From NCBI GenBank assembly GCA_022264855.1, contig JABYQU010000011.1, positions 620,001 to 684,000 of the forward strand: a DNA stretch of 64,000 nucleotides. The letters are read 5' to 3'. The DNA comes from Lenzites betulinus (taxonomy: Eukaryota; Basidiomycota; Agaricomycetes; Polyporales; Polyporaceae). Of the stretch, positions 1-11,463 are shown piece after piece; within the stretch, counting starts at the first letter, position 1, and every line of letters starts with the position of its first letter. The notes beneath the pieces are model-generated. The model worked only from the letters and a program-made list of their open reading frames with translations, had not been told where the DNA came from and did no database searches. The translations under genes were made by a program, and so were the position numbers.

Positions 1-1266
1 TCACTATATCAATTTGCCGCCTACACAGCCTTCAGAAGCGTACCGCCGTATCCGAGTCGCGAAAACAAGCTCAAGATGATCAACAGCAGGCTATGTTCCC
101 ACTGCATGTATCTTCTGAACGAATACAAAGCACACAGGTTATCATCTCGGGGACAACGCTATCGCCGTGACGCTCAACAAGCCTTTGTCAACTCCCCGGA
201 CGTTAGCACATTGCCCGAGGGCGCGGAGATGGTCTCGCTGATAGCCACGAGCCATGTCGGTGTACGCAGGACGATGCCGCTATGTTCTTCACCTCCATAT
301 GCTCGAGTTCTGGGTGGAGCACGACTTGTATCAAGCGTGGAATACCATCCATCGTACGTCTAGCCACAGCCCAAGACGCAGACGCGGCATGTCCATAACT
401 CGGCAGCACCACTCGCTGGCTGTTCGCTATACGCACGAATATCTACGGGAGGTGTACATATGGGCGGTGAGGACGCCAGGATATCCCTACCATGCGGTGC
501 TGGTATATTTTGTGGCAATAGTAGCACTCCAGGGCAACCAGGTATGACGAATTGGCGGCCAAAGTCCTGGAACGGGCTCTCTTTGAAATATCACCGCACA
601 TTCAGTATCAACGCTGTTATGATCACGGGGGATACACGACTACTATCGCTCGTGCAGCGGCCCGGCCGAGCGTGCCAGTAATTGTAATGAGCTTCTCTGG
701 CCGCCTTCCCCAATGTCAGTGTGTAGTCTTTTCTTGTGCTTCCATCCGGCCAACCATGGGTTCCGTGAGAGCGCTTAAGAACCCGCGACTCACCGGTGAG
801 AAGTATGTCCCCTCCAATTACTTACCTGCAGAGGGACGCAGTATCACGACTCGACATAAGGAGGATACCAAGAGGAGTGCTAGCGATGGTGATGGGAAGA
901 GTGCGAGCTCTGTGATTGGCTGAGCGGAGGTTGCCCCTATTGGGAAGGTGTAATGGATCGTTTGCACCGCAATTAGCAATACCACACTCCGGCGGTTGAT
1001 TTGGCTCGAGCAGCGGACACACACGGGACCGCTGTGACTCACATATAGACTAACCCAGGCCACTCAGAAGCGACCGTGGACTCCGAATGGACAGGCGATT
1101 CGGAATGATTGCCAGGCGCAAAGGGGCAAACCTTGAAACCTCTGCGGTCGTCCTCGGGACGGGTCTCGGAGGGATACGGACGGTCGCGCCGCTAGCAGTT
1201 ATATAGCGATGCTCCTCAGCGCCTCGGCCAATCGCCAGACAATTCTTTCCATCCATTCTTGCAGAC
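1..1266. other. No recognised gene, left edge of window
   Basis: Open frames up to 123 codons (for example 552-923 on the plus strand) have no recognisable domain and overlap one another on both strands. The stretch ends at the alternative oxidase start and presumably holds its promoter. The first bases could belong to a gene lying mostly outside the window. Confidence 0.4.
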
Positions 1267-2976
1267 ATGCACGCACCCCTCTCGCCCGTCGTCGTTAGCA
1301 GGATGCTGCCTGCGTCGATGAAGGCCCTTCCTGCGCACCGCGCCTGCCTCCGGCCGTGCATCATGGCCGCCTTCAAGCCACGCTCCTTCGCGACCTCAAG
1401 TCCTTCTCGGGCAGCTATTATTGCCAAGAAGGCGGACGAGAAGTCGCCGTTGGGTCCAGGGACGGAAGGTCCGCATATCAGTATGTTTTTATATCCGAGC
1501 CTATGCTGGCCAATGGGCGCCAATCCTTTTGTCAGAGGACTTGCCCCCAAAAGCGCCCGTGGCGATGAACGTCGCGGACCACAACATTAAGGGAGACTGG
1601 GTCCTTTTCCATCCCGTATATACCCCGGACGAGCTCCGTTCGGTCGAGGTACGGTTCCTCGTCACCATTATCCGCGCCGGGATCTGAGCCACTGCTCGCG
1701 CGCAGGTCTTGCACAGAGAAGCAAAAACATTCTCAGACAAGATCGCCTATAACTTTGTTAAGCTCGCGAGGTGAGTAGTCATTTTGCGTTACGGCGCACC
1801 TCAGATACAAGTGTTTAACATTGGTCGTCAGATGGGGCTTCGACATAGCTTCGGGATATAAGCACAAACCTCTGCCACCGAATGCCAACCTGATGACTTT
1901 GGATGACCTCCGTCGCGACGGCTATCTTATGGACGAGTCGCAGTGGCTGCGGGTACGCATACCTGAATCCGCTTACGCTCGCTATGCTGATATTGTTTTC
2001 GTCCAGCGTATCTTGTTCCTCGAAAGTATTGCGGCAGTACCCGGAATGGTGGCAGCAGCTCTCCGTCACCTGAGAAGCCTCCGATTAATGGTACGAATAC
2101 TGCTTCGCACTTTGACGCGTATGTTTATGCCCTCGGCAGCGACGCGACTGTGGCTGGATCCACACTCTCCTTGAGGAGGCGGAGAACGAGCGAATGCATC
2201 TCATGTCAGTTTCATAGCCACCGTAGCGAGTCAGGGTTACTCACGGGATCATCTAGGACGTTCATGAGCTTGAAGAACCCTTCCATTATCTTCCGTGGTA
2301 TGGTCATCGCCGCTCAAGGCATCTTCTATAACGCGTTCTGTAAGTACCACATACGATAGCAAGTGTCGATTCCTTACTGAGTCGCGCTCTTAGTCCTCTG
2401 CTACATGATCTCGCCAAGTACATGTCACCGCTTCGTCGGTCACCTAGAGGAGGAAGCCGTTCTTACCTAGTAAGTCACCGGTCTACACTAGCGTTCTCTT
2501 GCACTAAACGTCTCCTCAGTACCCGATGCATCCATGAGATCGAAAATGGCCACCTGCCCATTTGGTTCGTTTGATCCTTACCCATATCATACCTCTCCTA
2601 ATCCGTTTCATTTGTATTAGGGAAAAACTACCGGCGCCCGAGATCGCCAAGGACTACTGGCGGCTGGGTCCTGACGCGAAGTTCCTGGAGGTTATATACG
2701 CCGTCCGGAGCGATGAGAGCACGCATCGCTTCGTGAACCACAGCCTCGGGAGCCTCAAGTACGAGACCGACGTCAACCCGTTCGCTCTGCGCGAGCCAGG
2801 CATGACTACGAAGGGCACAAAAATCTGGTGAGTCTGACAGGACTTCCATTCCGTATGTGTCGCTGTAGCGCTGATCCACGCCCCGTTTGCTTAGTTTCGA
2901 GCGCGAAGACAGCGCGAAGTTCATCGAAGCCTCGCATGACATCCTCGACGAGGCTGCGCACAAGGGTCAGTCGTGA
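1267..2976 (+). CDS. AOX1: Mitochondrial alternative oxidase
   Basis: Ubiquinol oxidase of the inner mitochondrial membrane. It passes electrons from ubiquinol to oxygen past complexes III and IV, without proton pumping. The first about 60 residues are rich in Ala, Arg and Ser and look like a mitochondrial presequence. The four-helix di-iron core is read across exons as FLESIAAVPGM, NERMHLM, HLEEEAV and RSDESTHR, which supply the Glu and His iron ligands. The usual RADE motif reads RSDE here. At least seven introns are needed; the one at 1953-2006 is 54 nt and has no stop, so it can be mistaken for coding DNA. The stop follows KGQS. The gene is intact by eye, and the family identity is secure. 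It lies just upstream of two glutathione transferases, a plausible oxidative-stress neighbourhood, but co-regulation is not shown. Confidence 0.95.
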
Positions 2977-3828
2977 ACGTTGAACAGTCACCTACCCGCC
3001 TCGCTGTTATCAGGCTCGCCTCTCTCCTTTTTACCGTCACATGGACATGTTATTGTTCAAGTACCACAACCCCTACTCAGCATCCCCCGAAACCCTGTAC
3101 TGTAGTTGCTCACCTGTAAACTTATTGTGTTGGCCCCATTGTTATGTAGACATTCGCAGACGTCGTGTTCTTTCCTGCTCCGGGCGCCGGCATGTGGACT
3201 TTCAGGTGTCTTGGCGGTTATCGCGCCTTGCATGATGAAGGTTGGTGATACTGTGAGCTATGAGGCCAACGTACCTGGCTCCCCAGCCCCGAGATCGGTA
3301 TATATCGCTCGCTCCGACAGCGGAAACGCGGAAACGCTGGCGCAGCGACGCGTCCTCCACGGCACACGGTTGATCAGCGTATACGCAAAGTAGTGATACA
3401 GCACGTCCGACCAATGGTTGTCGATCTCGATTTCAACTGCACACGTTAAGTCCGACTGGGTCTCACCCGGATGGTAGACCTGGAGTGCGCTGTCAACGTG
3501 TTTGCGGGCAGATAGAGGATGGGATGACCAACATTACAATTTGTTCGCGTGGGTTTGGCAGAAGCGCCGGAGGCGGCTTCGGAAGCGCAGCATGAGTTGA
3601 ACACTAAGTCGCACAGGTCGTCTAGACGCTGATGCGCTTATGCAGCGGGTTGACGCGCGACGTGCGGCTATATTGTAGTTCGGGCAACTCGTTTGGGGGC
3701 GGCTGAGTTCAAGGGTGCTACGGCGAAGCCTGCGATGGGTATAAAGGCTCGAGGAGTGTGGTAGATGAAGGACCATCACCGTTCCCAAACTCCCCGTTGA
3801 ACAGAAAGCAATACAACACTCTCACAAC
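2977..3828. other. Intergenic, AOX to first GST
   Basis: No gene is supported; frames of 64-117 codons are unrelated to known families. The right end carries the TATA box of the first glutathione transferase. Confidence 0.5.
3740..3745 (+). promoter_or_regulatory. TATA box of first GST
   Basis: TATAAA lies 89 nt before the start codon at 3829. The tandem paralogue has the same hexamer 93 nt before its start, which supports function. Confidence 0.5.
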
Positions 3829-4790
3829 ATGTCTCAAGAGCACCACTTCACCCTGTACACCCACGCTGGTGGCCCTAATGGATGGTGAGCCCGTTGTACG
3901 CCTGTCGCGCTCGGGGGTACTCACCCCGTATACAGGAAGGTGGCCATTGTACTCGAGGAGCTTGGTCTGGACTACCACCCCATCTACCTCGAGTTTGAGA
4001 AGGGCGAGCACAAGGCGCCCGAGTACGTCAAGTACAACCCGAACGGACGCATCCCCGCGTTGATCGACCACAAGAACAACGACTTTGTGATCTGGTAAAG
4101 TTTCTCGGAACCTTCAGTGACGGCCAGACTGCTAACAAGTCCTCGCTAGGGAGTCGTGCGCCATCATCTCGTACCTCGTCGAGAAATATGATACCGAGGG
4201 CAAGGTCTCTGTGAAGAGCTTCGAAGAGAACGCGCTGCAGCTGCAGTGGCTCTTCTTCCAAGCCTCAGGGCAGGGGTACGTTCTGTGGCTATCGAGGTCG
4301 TATAGCCTACTGACCGCTGAATGCACAACGATAGGCCCTACTTCGGCCAGATCGGGTGGTTTTTGTTCTTCCACCCGGAGAGGTTGCCCAGCGCCGTCGA
4401 GCGGTACCGCAACGAGGCCCGCCGTGTCCTGGGCGTCCTTGAGAGCGTCCTCTCCAAGCAAGAATGGCTCGTAGGCGACAAGTGCACTGTTGCGGACCTG
4501 AGCTTCATTACGTGCGTCAATCTTCCAGGATTCCTATTGAGCCAGCCTGATATGCGGGGGTCTTCTGCAGATGGAACATGCCTATTGTTAAATTCAGCGG
4601 TGGCCTGCCGGGGTTCGAGGCGTTCGACTTCCAGAAGGAGTTCCCTAGCGTTTACAAGTGAGTGACGAGCTGAGAATGAAGGCGTGCGAGATACTGAAAC
4701 TTGTGGGTCAGATGGCATAACACGGCTTTGAGCCGCCCGGCTGTATCGAAGGTGTTTGCCACCAAGGAAGAACTCACTGCCAAGGCCTGA
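3829..4790 (+). CDS. Glutathione S-transferase, Ure2p-like, copy 1
   Basis: Cytosolic transferase of about 228 residues that conjugates or reduces electrophiles with glutathione. The thioredoxin-like N-terminal half contains YTHAGGPNGWK, then NPNGRIPALIDH (cis-proline loop of the glutathione site), then WESCAIISYLVEKY (the glutamyl-binding E-S type motif). The helical C-terminal half contains QWLFFQASGQGPYFGQ and the N-capping segment CTVADLSFI. Six exons are inferred, with breaks after NGW, VIW, GQG, FIT and YK; the next gene has breaks at the same places. The start is the first ATG in the frame and gives the normal N-terminus (MSQEHHFTLYTH). It is typical of the expanded Ure2p-class GSTs of wood-decay fungi; the actual substrate is unknown. 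Confidence 0.93.
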
Positions 4791-5695
4791 GCCAGTTGAA
4801 GTCCCACGTACTGGAAGCAATGGCTACAATTTCTCCTCTTCATGTATAGCCGAGGTCGAATAGTAATAAACGATGATAGTTTGGTACTGGAGCATATTGA
4901 TTCGAAGTCCTATTGCCAGACGTTCTCAGACAGGTCAGACATTGGTACGATAAGCTGTTGCTATCTGACGTACTAGTAGCCGTGCGTACCGTGTTCTGCC
5001 GTTGTATAAGTTCTTCGTAGAATGAAAACCGGCGACATTCGCGGGCATGCTAGCTTCAGCCCATCCAGTACGAGTGTAACTTAGCCTCGGTAAAGTTCCG
5101 GGTCGGCGATACGTCCAGGTTTATGGGCCATCAGAACATACCGGCCCAAAGCTATGTAGCGTCGCATGACGTGCCTGCAGGCGTTAGATTTCGATACGAG
5201 GAACATACACGTACGCAGAATGGGCACAGTATAACGCGCGGTGCTGGTGGCAATGGGGCAACTATGGATTTCGCACATATGCGTAGTGAGAAACCACATG
5301 AGCGTTGACGTTTGCGCGCTTCTACGCGTTATGTGAGGGTGAAACGATAGGCAATAGCCCATATGGTGGGCACGCCCTTGCCCATCTGGAGCTACAGAGT
5401 AGTCAGTGGGAGATTGCTCACGTGTCAACGGCACAAACCCCCACCGTGAGTAAGACACGGACTCGGATACGCCCGTCACAGATTGAGAACGCTCAGTTGA
5501 GCACCCGAAGAACATCAAAGCTTGCAAGAGTACTGCGGCTGACTGAGCATATTCGGCGATAGCGCGCGAGATCTTTGAGGGCGCTACTGGACGCAGACGT
5601 AGTATAAAGGCGTGTAGGGCGAGAGGTTGTATGAACAATCAATCTGCTACTCTTCGATACAAGCAGTTGAAACTGGCTCACCGAGATCAATCGTT
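4791..5695. other. Intergenic between tandem GSTs
   Basis: About 0.9 kb without a supported gene. A 185-codon frame on the minus strand (5081-5638) has no recognisable motif. The right end contains the TATA box of the second GST. Confidence 0.5.
5603..5608 (+). promoter_or_regulatory. TATA box of second GST
   Basis: TATAAA lies 93 nt upstream of the ATG at 5696, almost the same spacing as in copy 1. Confidence 0.5.
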
Positions 5696-6646
5696 ATGTC
5701 CACAGAGCATCACTTCACCTTTTACACCCACAAGCTCGGTCCGAACGGATGGTGCGTGCTTAACAACGACACTATACAGTGTGGCTGACCATCAGAAAAT
5801 TATAGGAAGGCTGCATATGTGCTGGAGGAGCTCGGCTTGAAGTACCACCCTATTTACCTTGATATCAAGAACAACGAGCACAGAAGCCCGGAACACACCA
5901 AATTCAACCCGAATGGACGGATTCCGACGCTGATCGACCATAAGAACAACGACTTCGTTGTCTGGTAAGACACTGCAACCTTCCTATAGCAAGTGGATGC
6001 ATATTAATGAGCTGTAACAGGGAATCCGATGCTATTATGACGTACCTAGTCGAGAAATACGACCCGGAGGGTAAGATCTCCGTCAAGACCTTTGAAGAAA
6101 AGATCCAACAGCTACAGTGGCTCTTCTTCCAGGCATCCGGCCAAGGGTGAGTCACTTCGAGTCACTCATGAATCAAACGTAGCGCTGACCACTCGGACCC
6201 ATAGACCGTACTTCGGTCAAGCGGCGTGGTTCATCATGTCGCACCCTGAGAGGATCCCAAGCGCGGTTCAGAGATACCAGACGGAAATTCTTCGGGTCTT
6301 CGGGGTCCTCGAGAACGTGCTCTCCAAGCAAGAGTGGCTTGTTGGTGGAAAGTGCACCATCGCGGACCTGAGCTTTATTCCGTGAGCTCTAATCAACCTT
6401 ACGCATTACGCGCTGGAGCGCTGACGTTGCATCGGTAGGTGGAACGCGATCGTCTTCAACGGGCTGCTAATGAAGGATCATGAGCCCGTCGACTTCGAGA
6501 CCAAATTCCCTGCGGTTCATAAGTGAGTGGGGTGGCGCTTGATAGGAATGCTCTGGACTCACAGAAATAGATGGCATGAAGCTTTGGTCAATCGCGAAGC
6601 GGTCAAGAGGGTGTACGCCATGAGAGAGGCTGTGAACAAGGTATGA
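5696..6646 (+). CDS. Glutathione S-transferase, Ure2p-like, copy 2
   Basis: Tandem paralogue of the preceding gene, in the same orientation and with the same five intron positions (after NGW, VVW, GQG, FIP and HK). The protein starts MSTEHHFTFYTH. It keeps NPNGRIPTLIDH, WESDAIMTYLVEKY, the QWLFFQASGQGPYFGQ block and the CTIADLSFI cap. Differences from copy 1 are concentrated in the C-terminal helices, where FLFFHPER becomes FIMSHPER and the final exon is mostly different. That region forms the electrophile pocket in this class, so substrate divergence is likely (inference). The reading frame is intact and ends ...AVNKV. About 900 bp separates the two genes, so they have separate promoters. 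Confidence 0.93.
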
Positions 6647-7286
6647 AACGCACAGTCCAGCTGTTGTATAATCGTACTGTAGTATGCATTCTCAAGCAGT
6701 ACGTACTGCATGATGTGTACAACTGTAAATGCATTTCTATCCTTGTATGTCAGCGATGTAATCACCACATAGACAATACCTGCTGGAAAGCTGATGTAAC
6801 TGTAGACTCGTGAACCAGCTTCACACGTGAAGGAGGGAAATAATTGTTCCTCCCCCAGGGCTACCACAGGAAGGCTGGCGACTCGCGGCTGACTCTGACA
6901 GAGAATGGATCTTTTCTTCGATGTTTTGGTCAGATTGCGGAGTATCACGCTTATGTATTTGAGCTTGTAGCTATGAGCTGTTCTAGTACCTGCATGTGCT
7001 TTCGGACGATAAGCTCAAACTGCCAATGGAGTCAAATGAAATCCCACATGTCCCGATGCCCGATTGGTACTCAAAAGCTTCACATACCGCCGATTGTGTT
7101 GTATATGTGCGCTAAAGAATGAAAATCTTTCTGCCCTAGTGTCCATGGCATTAGTAGTGAGACGGAGTTAACGATACTGCAGTGTTACTGTCAGTGTACA
7201 AGCCAAGACCGCATGTATAGACGCCCACGACAAAATCCGGCAACTCCCATCTCGCGCCACAGCGCAGGTTGGCGCCTATGTATCTG
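6647..7286. other. Intergenic before hAT element
   Basis: AT-richer than its surroundings. It holds the 3' region of GST copy 2 and short frames with no family resemblance. The last 8 bases (7279-7286) are the left target-site duplication of the transposon. Confidence 0.5.
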
Positions 7287-7870
7287 TAGGGTGCAGTGAT
7301 TTTGTCTGAGCTAATTAGCCAAGGGCTAATTAGCAGCCGTAATTCACGGTAAATGACATGTAAATTAGACATGGGCCCGAAACCCCTGTGTCAATCAGGG
7401 TAAATTAGACCTCTGAGGATTCGGCCTCTGGGACGCGAACCAGGGATGATTACACTTCTGCGGAACCGACAAGGCTTTCGTTTCGCGACCAGGTGTCCCC
7501 CATGCGGCGACGTTTGCAAGTTCTGTGTATGGTGTATCATAGGCTTCTCGGCGGTGACTACCATGGCGGTAACCGACTGTTAGCGCCCGATAGCCACCCA
7601 AGCGCCCAATGTGCAACTACGCTTCTACAGCTGCGTCGAGCTTCTGTAGAGGAGAAAAATTGCTGCTAGTAGCAATAAAAATGTTCTACATGCCACTTCG
7701 GCCTTACAGACGTCGAATGTGGAGCAATCCAAGCAAAATAGCCTTAAGCGCCCAAAGACGGTGAATCACGGTCATTCACAGCTGTAAATTAGGTCCTGGA
7801 AGGTGCAGCGAGAATTACCAGCTAATTAGCACGGTGGATTAGACCTTGGTTCCTAAATCACCGCACCCTA
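7287..7870. mobile_element. Non-autonomous hAT-type DNA transposon
   Basis: Element of 584 bp bounded by 16-bp terminal inverted repeats. The left end is 7287-7302 (tagggtgcagtgattt); the right end is 7855-7870, whose complement differs at a single base (a to g at position 9). It is flanked by a perfect 8-bp direct repeat, tgtatctg, at 7279-7286 and 7871-7878. An 8-bp duplication with ends starting TAGGG is the hallmark of the hAT superfamily. There is no transposase frame; the longest internal frame is 73 codons. Sub-terminal copies of a palindrome, gctaattagc, lie near both ends, as expected of transposase-binding repeats. It sits 118 bp upstream of the PET127 start codon, so it may carry or disturb that promoter. 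The autonomous partner is not in this window. Confidence 0.85.
7310..7334. repeat. Sub-terminal palindromes of hAT element, left
   Basis: Two copies of the 10-bp palindrome gctaattagc (7310-7319 and 7325-7334) close to the left terminus. A third copy lies near the right terminus at 7821-7830. Related taaattagac motifs occur at 7361-7370 and 7401-7410. Confidence 0.7.
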
Positions 7871-7988
7871 TGTATCTGCACTTCTCCAAGTTGCCTTCCC
7901 GTCTTTCCGACTCAACTTGTGGACCTGAGGGACTCTTGCAGTATCTTACGAACCATTTCACTACTGGGACATTTGCTATCGGCTTGGC

Positions 7989-10289
7989 ATGAAAACAGGA
8001 TGGTCTGCACTTGCTGCTGTTTCTAGACTGCGGCCTGTTCGCACCTTACGAATAAGACACAACTCCTCTGCACCACACTCCCGGCCTGCGGAGAATTACC
8101 TTTCCCTCGGGATCGTGTCGAATAAGCTTGAGGACCCTACAGAGGCGGTGGCGGGGCCGTCTACTACGCCGGATCGGCATTATAATCCAGGTGCCGCAGA
8201 TGCCGCAGTGCGCACACGTTCTCTTTACTTTAGAGGTACAAAGCTGAAAGGGCTCCAGAGTGAACTGCTGGCCAGTCTCATGAAATTAGATGCCACGAAT
8301 AGTGTCAAAGGCAAAGGAAAACCGCGACGGCCCAAGGCATCGCAAGGTGCGCAGTGCGCATCCTTCTTCCATACGAAGCTAATCCTGATCATGCAGAGAA
8401 CGACAACGACTTTATCAAGCCAACCGACAGCAAAGATGTGGTTCTGACGGATAGCTCCTTCAAGCCACTTCGAGGTTGGTTATCAACGTATTCTTGAGAC
8501 TGCTTCCCTCATGTTGGTGCGTTTGTAGATGTCCAACGTGCGCGCAAAACGCTTGTTCCCAAGCTACAGCACGGCCTACCCTCTGTCCTGAACAGGTTCG
8601 TTTCTCATTTTGGTCGCACAATTTTGCACACCGTAAACCAGAGCTTGCAGACCGGGAGTGCATTGGGTCCGGAACCCTGAAAGCGGTGAATACGAATTTC
8701 CTGAGTACCTCGAAAGCATCCCTCGCGTGGCGGACTTTGCATTCGATAGGCTACCTGGGTTTGTGCCCAGCTCGCAGGATAAGGTCTGATCTCATGCCCT
8801 ACATCCAGACCCAACCTAATGCATCACCACGATAGTCACTGGTCTCTTTGGCGAAGAAGCATGACTGCCGCTTCGCAGGCTCCACGTCATCCTTGACCGG
8901 CATACTTGCTCAGATATACTTGCTGCTATCTGAGGAGAAGTACATCAGTATTGCGAACTTGGGCCCAGACTTCCACGATGCAGTGCGCCCTCCGTATGTC
9001 CATTCAGGTGATCTTTATTGACATATACACATAGCCTCGGTTCTTCACACCGGGGCAGCGGATACCTGTTTCTGTGAAGTTACATTATCAAGATGGCGTG
9101 TATACCACAGATTATGACAGTGAAAGGGAAGAGTGCACTGACGAAATCATTTTGCTCCCAATGGTAAGTTCTCAATCACGCCAACTATGCTCAACTCGAC
9201 TAACAGTGGATAGGGACTGCTCTTGGAGAAGTTTTTCACGCTCCCGAAGGAAGACTTCGATAAGTTTCGTAAATCTTACACATCCAAGGATTACCCTGCA
9301 TTAAAGGACACACATCGCTACGCGAAGGTGAGCCAGATTCCGGGTTACAACGCCGGGCTATTTACTGAAGATCCGTAGCACGGCGATTTCCTGATGCGTT
9401 CGCAACTAGACTGTCAGGACAAGCGCATCCCCGGTACAGGCGTCTTTGACATCAAAACCCGTGCAATATCTGTCATACGCCACGACGTCCACAACTACAC
9501 AGTACGCACCTTTCCCCGCACCGCTCTACTCGACCTCACCCATTCTCCAGAACTACCTCGACCATAAGATCGAGTCGCTCACCGGCCGACGCGGCTCGTT
9601 TGAGGAGGAATACTATGACATGATCCGCGCCGCCTTCCTCGAGTACTCCTTCCAGGCGCGTATCGGGAACATGGACGGCGTGCTCGTCGCATACCACAAC
9701 ACCGCGCGCATTTTCGGCTTCCAGTACGTGTCCCTGCGCGAGATGGACACGGCGCTGTTCGGGCGCCCGGGCGTCGGCGACCGCGTCTTCCTCCGCTGTG
9801 TCGCGCTCATGGAGCGCCTCTACCGCGCAATTGCGGATGTCTTCCCGGAGCGCTCGGTGAAAGTTACGTTCGAGAAGCGCTCGAACCTCGTGCGCGCATG
9901 GGTTGAGCCTCTCGAGAACCCAAATCCCGACGCGGACCCACCCGTTGTCGAGCTCCAGATGTCCCTCAAGAACATCAAGCGGGGGCGCAAGGCGCGCGGA
10001 GGGTACGCGGTGTACTCCGAGTCCCCATGTGAGTTTCTCATGCTTGTTGGCGGCGGAACACGGGCTGAGCTGTTGTATATTAGGGGCGGTGATGTACCGC
10101 ATCGAGCGCAGCCAGGAGGACCAGGCGCAGATCCTCAGGAACCGCGAACGGGCTTATAAGCGCCAGATGTCCATTTCAACCTCTCTGCCTAACCAGCACA
10201 GTGGGCCGATCGATGCCACGGTGTTGCTCGAGGACCCCTTGGTGCAGAATGTGCTCGCGGACGCTGTCTCCTCCCCGGGACAGGCGTAG
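7989..10289 (+). CDS. PET127: Pet127-like mitochondrial RNA-processing protein
   Basis: Nuclear gene for a mitochondrial protein of the Pet127 family, known in yeast for 5'-end processing and stability of mitochondrial RNAs. The N-terminus (VSRLRPVRTLRIRHNSSAP) is a credible mitochondrial presequence. Conserved family blocks appear in order across exons: GVHWVRNPESGEYEFPEYL, FAGSTSSLTGILAQIYLLLS, RFFTPGQRIPVSVKLHY, GTGVFDIKTRA with a following VHNYT, then YDMIRAAFLEYSFQARIGNM and DGVLVAYHNT. Introns are clear, for example after VHNYT and inside ESPW. The last exon reads VMYRIERSQEDQAQILRNRE and ends ...SSPGQA. The start chosen is the first ATG giving a presequence. A hAT element lies directly upstream. 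Some small N-terminal exon joins are uncertain, but no frame break is evident. Confidence 0.88.
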
Positions 10290-11463
10290 CCTACGTTTAC
10301 ATACTTGATCGTAATATCTACCCACCATAACTCACAGCACTCGCGATCATTCCGAGCCTAGTTTTTGGAGAAGTGTGGGTGGGTTTTGGCATTGAGGTAA
10401 GTACAAATAGTCGCCATACACCAGGTCAGGGTTGTAGGCCATGTACGGTCAGGACAATGCCACATCGGCGCAGCTACACATTTCCTATCACGCCCAGTTG
10501 CCCATGAGGTCGGGTGGAGGTTTCGAAAGGAGACGCCCGGGGGATATGTAACGGATGACTGATGGACGTCAGACCGGTATCATGCGAATATTTACCTGGC
10601 GATACCGTGAGGATAATCAGCAGAAATAATCCGGCAGACAACTGCCTCGATGTTCGCTCGAGACGGGCGCTATATCCGCCCGACCTCTGAGCGGAATCCT
10701 CAGATATCTGGTACAGAGACGCCCTAAGTGTGGGAGCTTGAGAGGGCGCTTCGTACTTGGGGAATCGACGGTTCTGCACGCTCTCTCTCTCTTCTTCTGC
10801 AATGTCTTCGTGTCTTGCTGTTTTACCTCGCTCTCTCTCTCGTCTCATGGTACTTGTACTTAATCTCCTTTGCTGGTCCACATCGCTCACCCTTCAGCCT
10901 CAAGCTTCCACTGAAGGACATCTAGCTTGGTAAGTACATAGCTCGTCCATTTCTCATAGTAGTCCTCGCTAGTCGCCGTCGACATCCCAACTTCTCTCCT
11001 TGCAAACCACGCCCTTCCCACCTCTGTATATGCTTCTTTCATGAGTAATATACTATGTATCACTGTCCTGCTGTACTTCGTCCGTCCACACATGATATAT
11101 TTGTGCAGCCCTGCAATAATTTCAGCTGCTGCTGGCGTGGCAAGCGCCCGGATTGCTGCCGTCTGGACACAGGCGTCTAGCTGTGGATATCCTCAGGAGT
11201 CCTGCGAGACAGTCGGCGGACGCCTGCGTCTAATTTCGTGGTAATATTCGCAACCCGGTATCTACTCGACGATTGGTAATAATTATCTCTCAAAGTTCCG
11301 CACCAGTCTCAAGGAAATATCCTGATCCGCGAGATATCTGCGGACACCAACCCCCTTCGGGCGTGTAAGCTCTCGCTCTCGTGTAGGTCTCAAAGGCACC
11401 CTTGTCGCGGGGACGGCTCTTCTCATCGACCAGCAACATCCCCACGACAGTATGGTTAGATGT
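10290..11463. other. Intergenic between convergent genes
   Basis: Lies between the 3' ends of PET127 and the M3 peptidase. It contains CT-rich runs near 10784-10800 and 10832-10845. A 138-codon minus-strand frame (10474-10890) overlaps these low-complexity runs and has no recognisable domain, so it is not called as a gene. Confidence 0.45.

Noticed and set aside
5081..5638. 185-codon minus-strand frame between the GST genes
   Set aside because: No motif, and it covers the promoter of GST copy 2.
9536..10102. 188-codon minus-strand frame opposite PET127
   Set aside because: It is the complement of a strongly conserved PET127 exon, and its composition is as expected of a shadow frame.
10474..10890. 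138-codon minus-strand frame between PET127 and M3 copy 1
   Set aside because: Includes CT-repeat-derived Arg/Glu runs and shows no similarity to known proteins.
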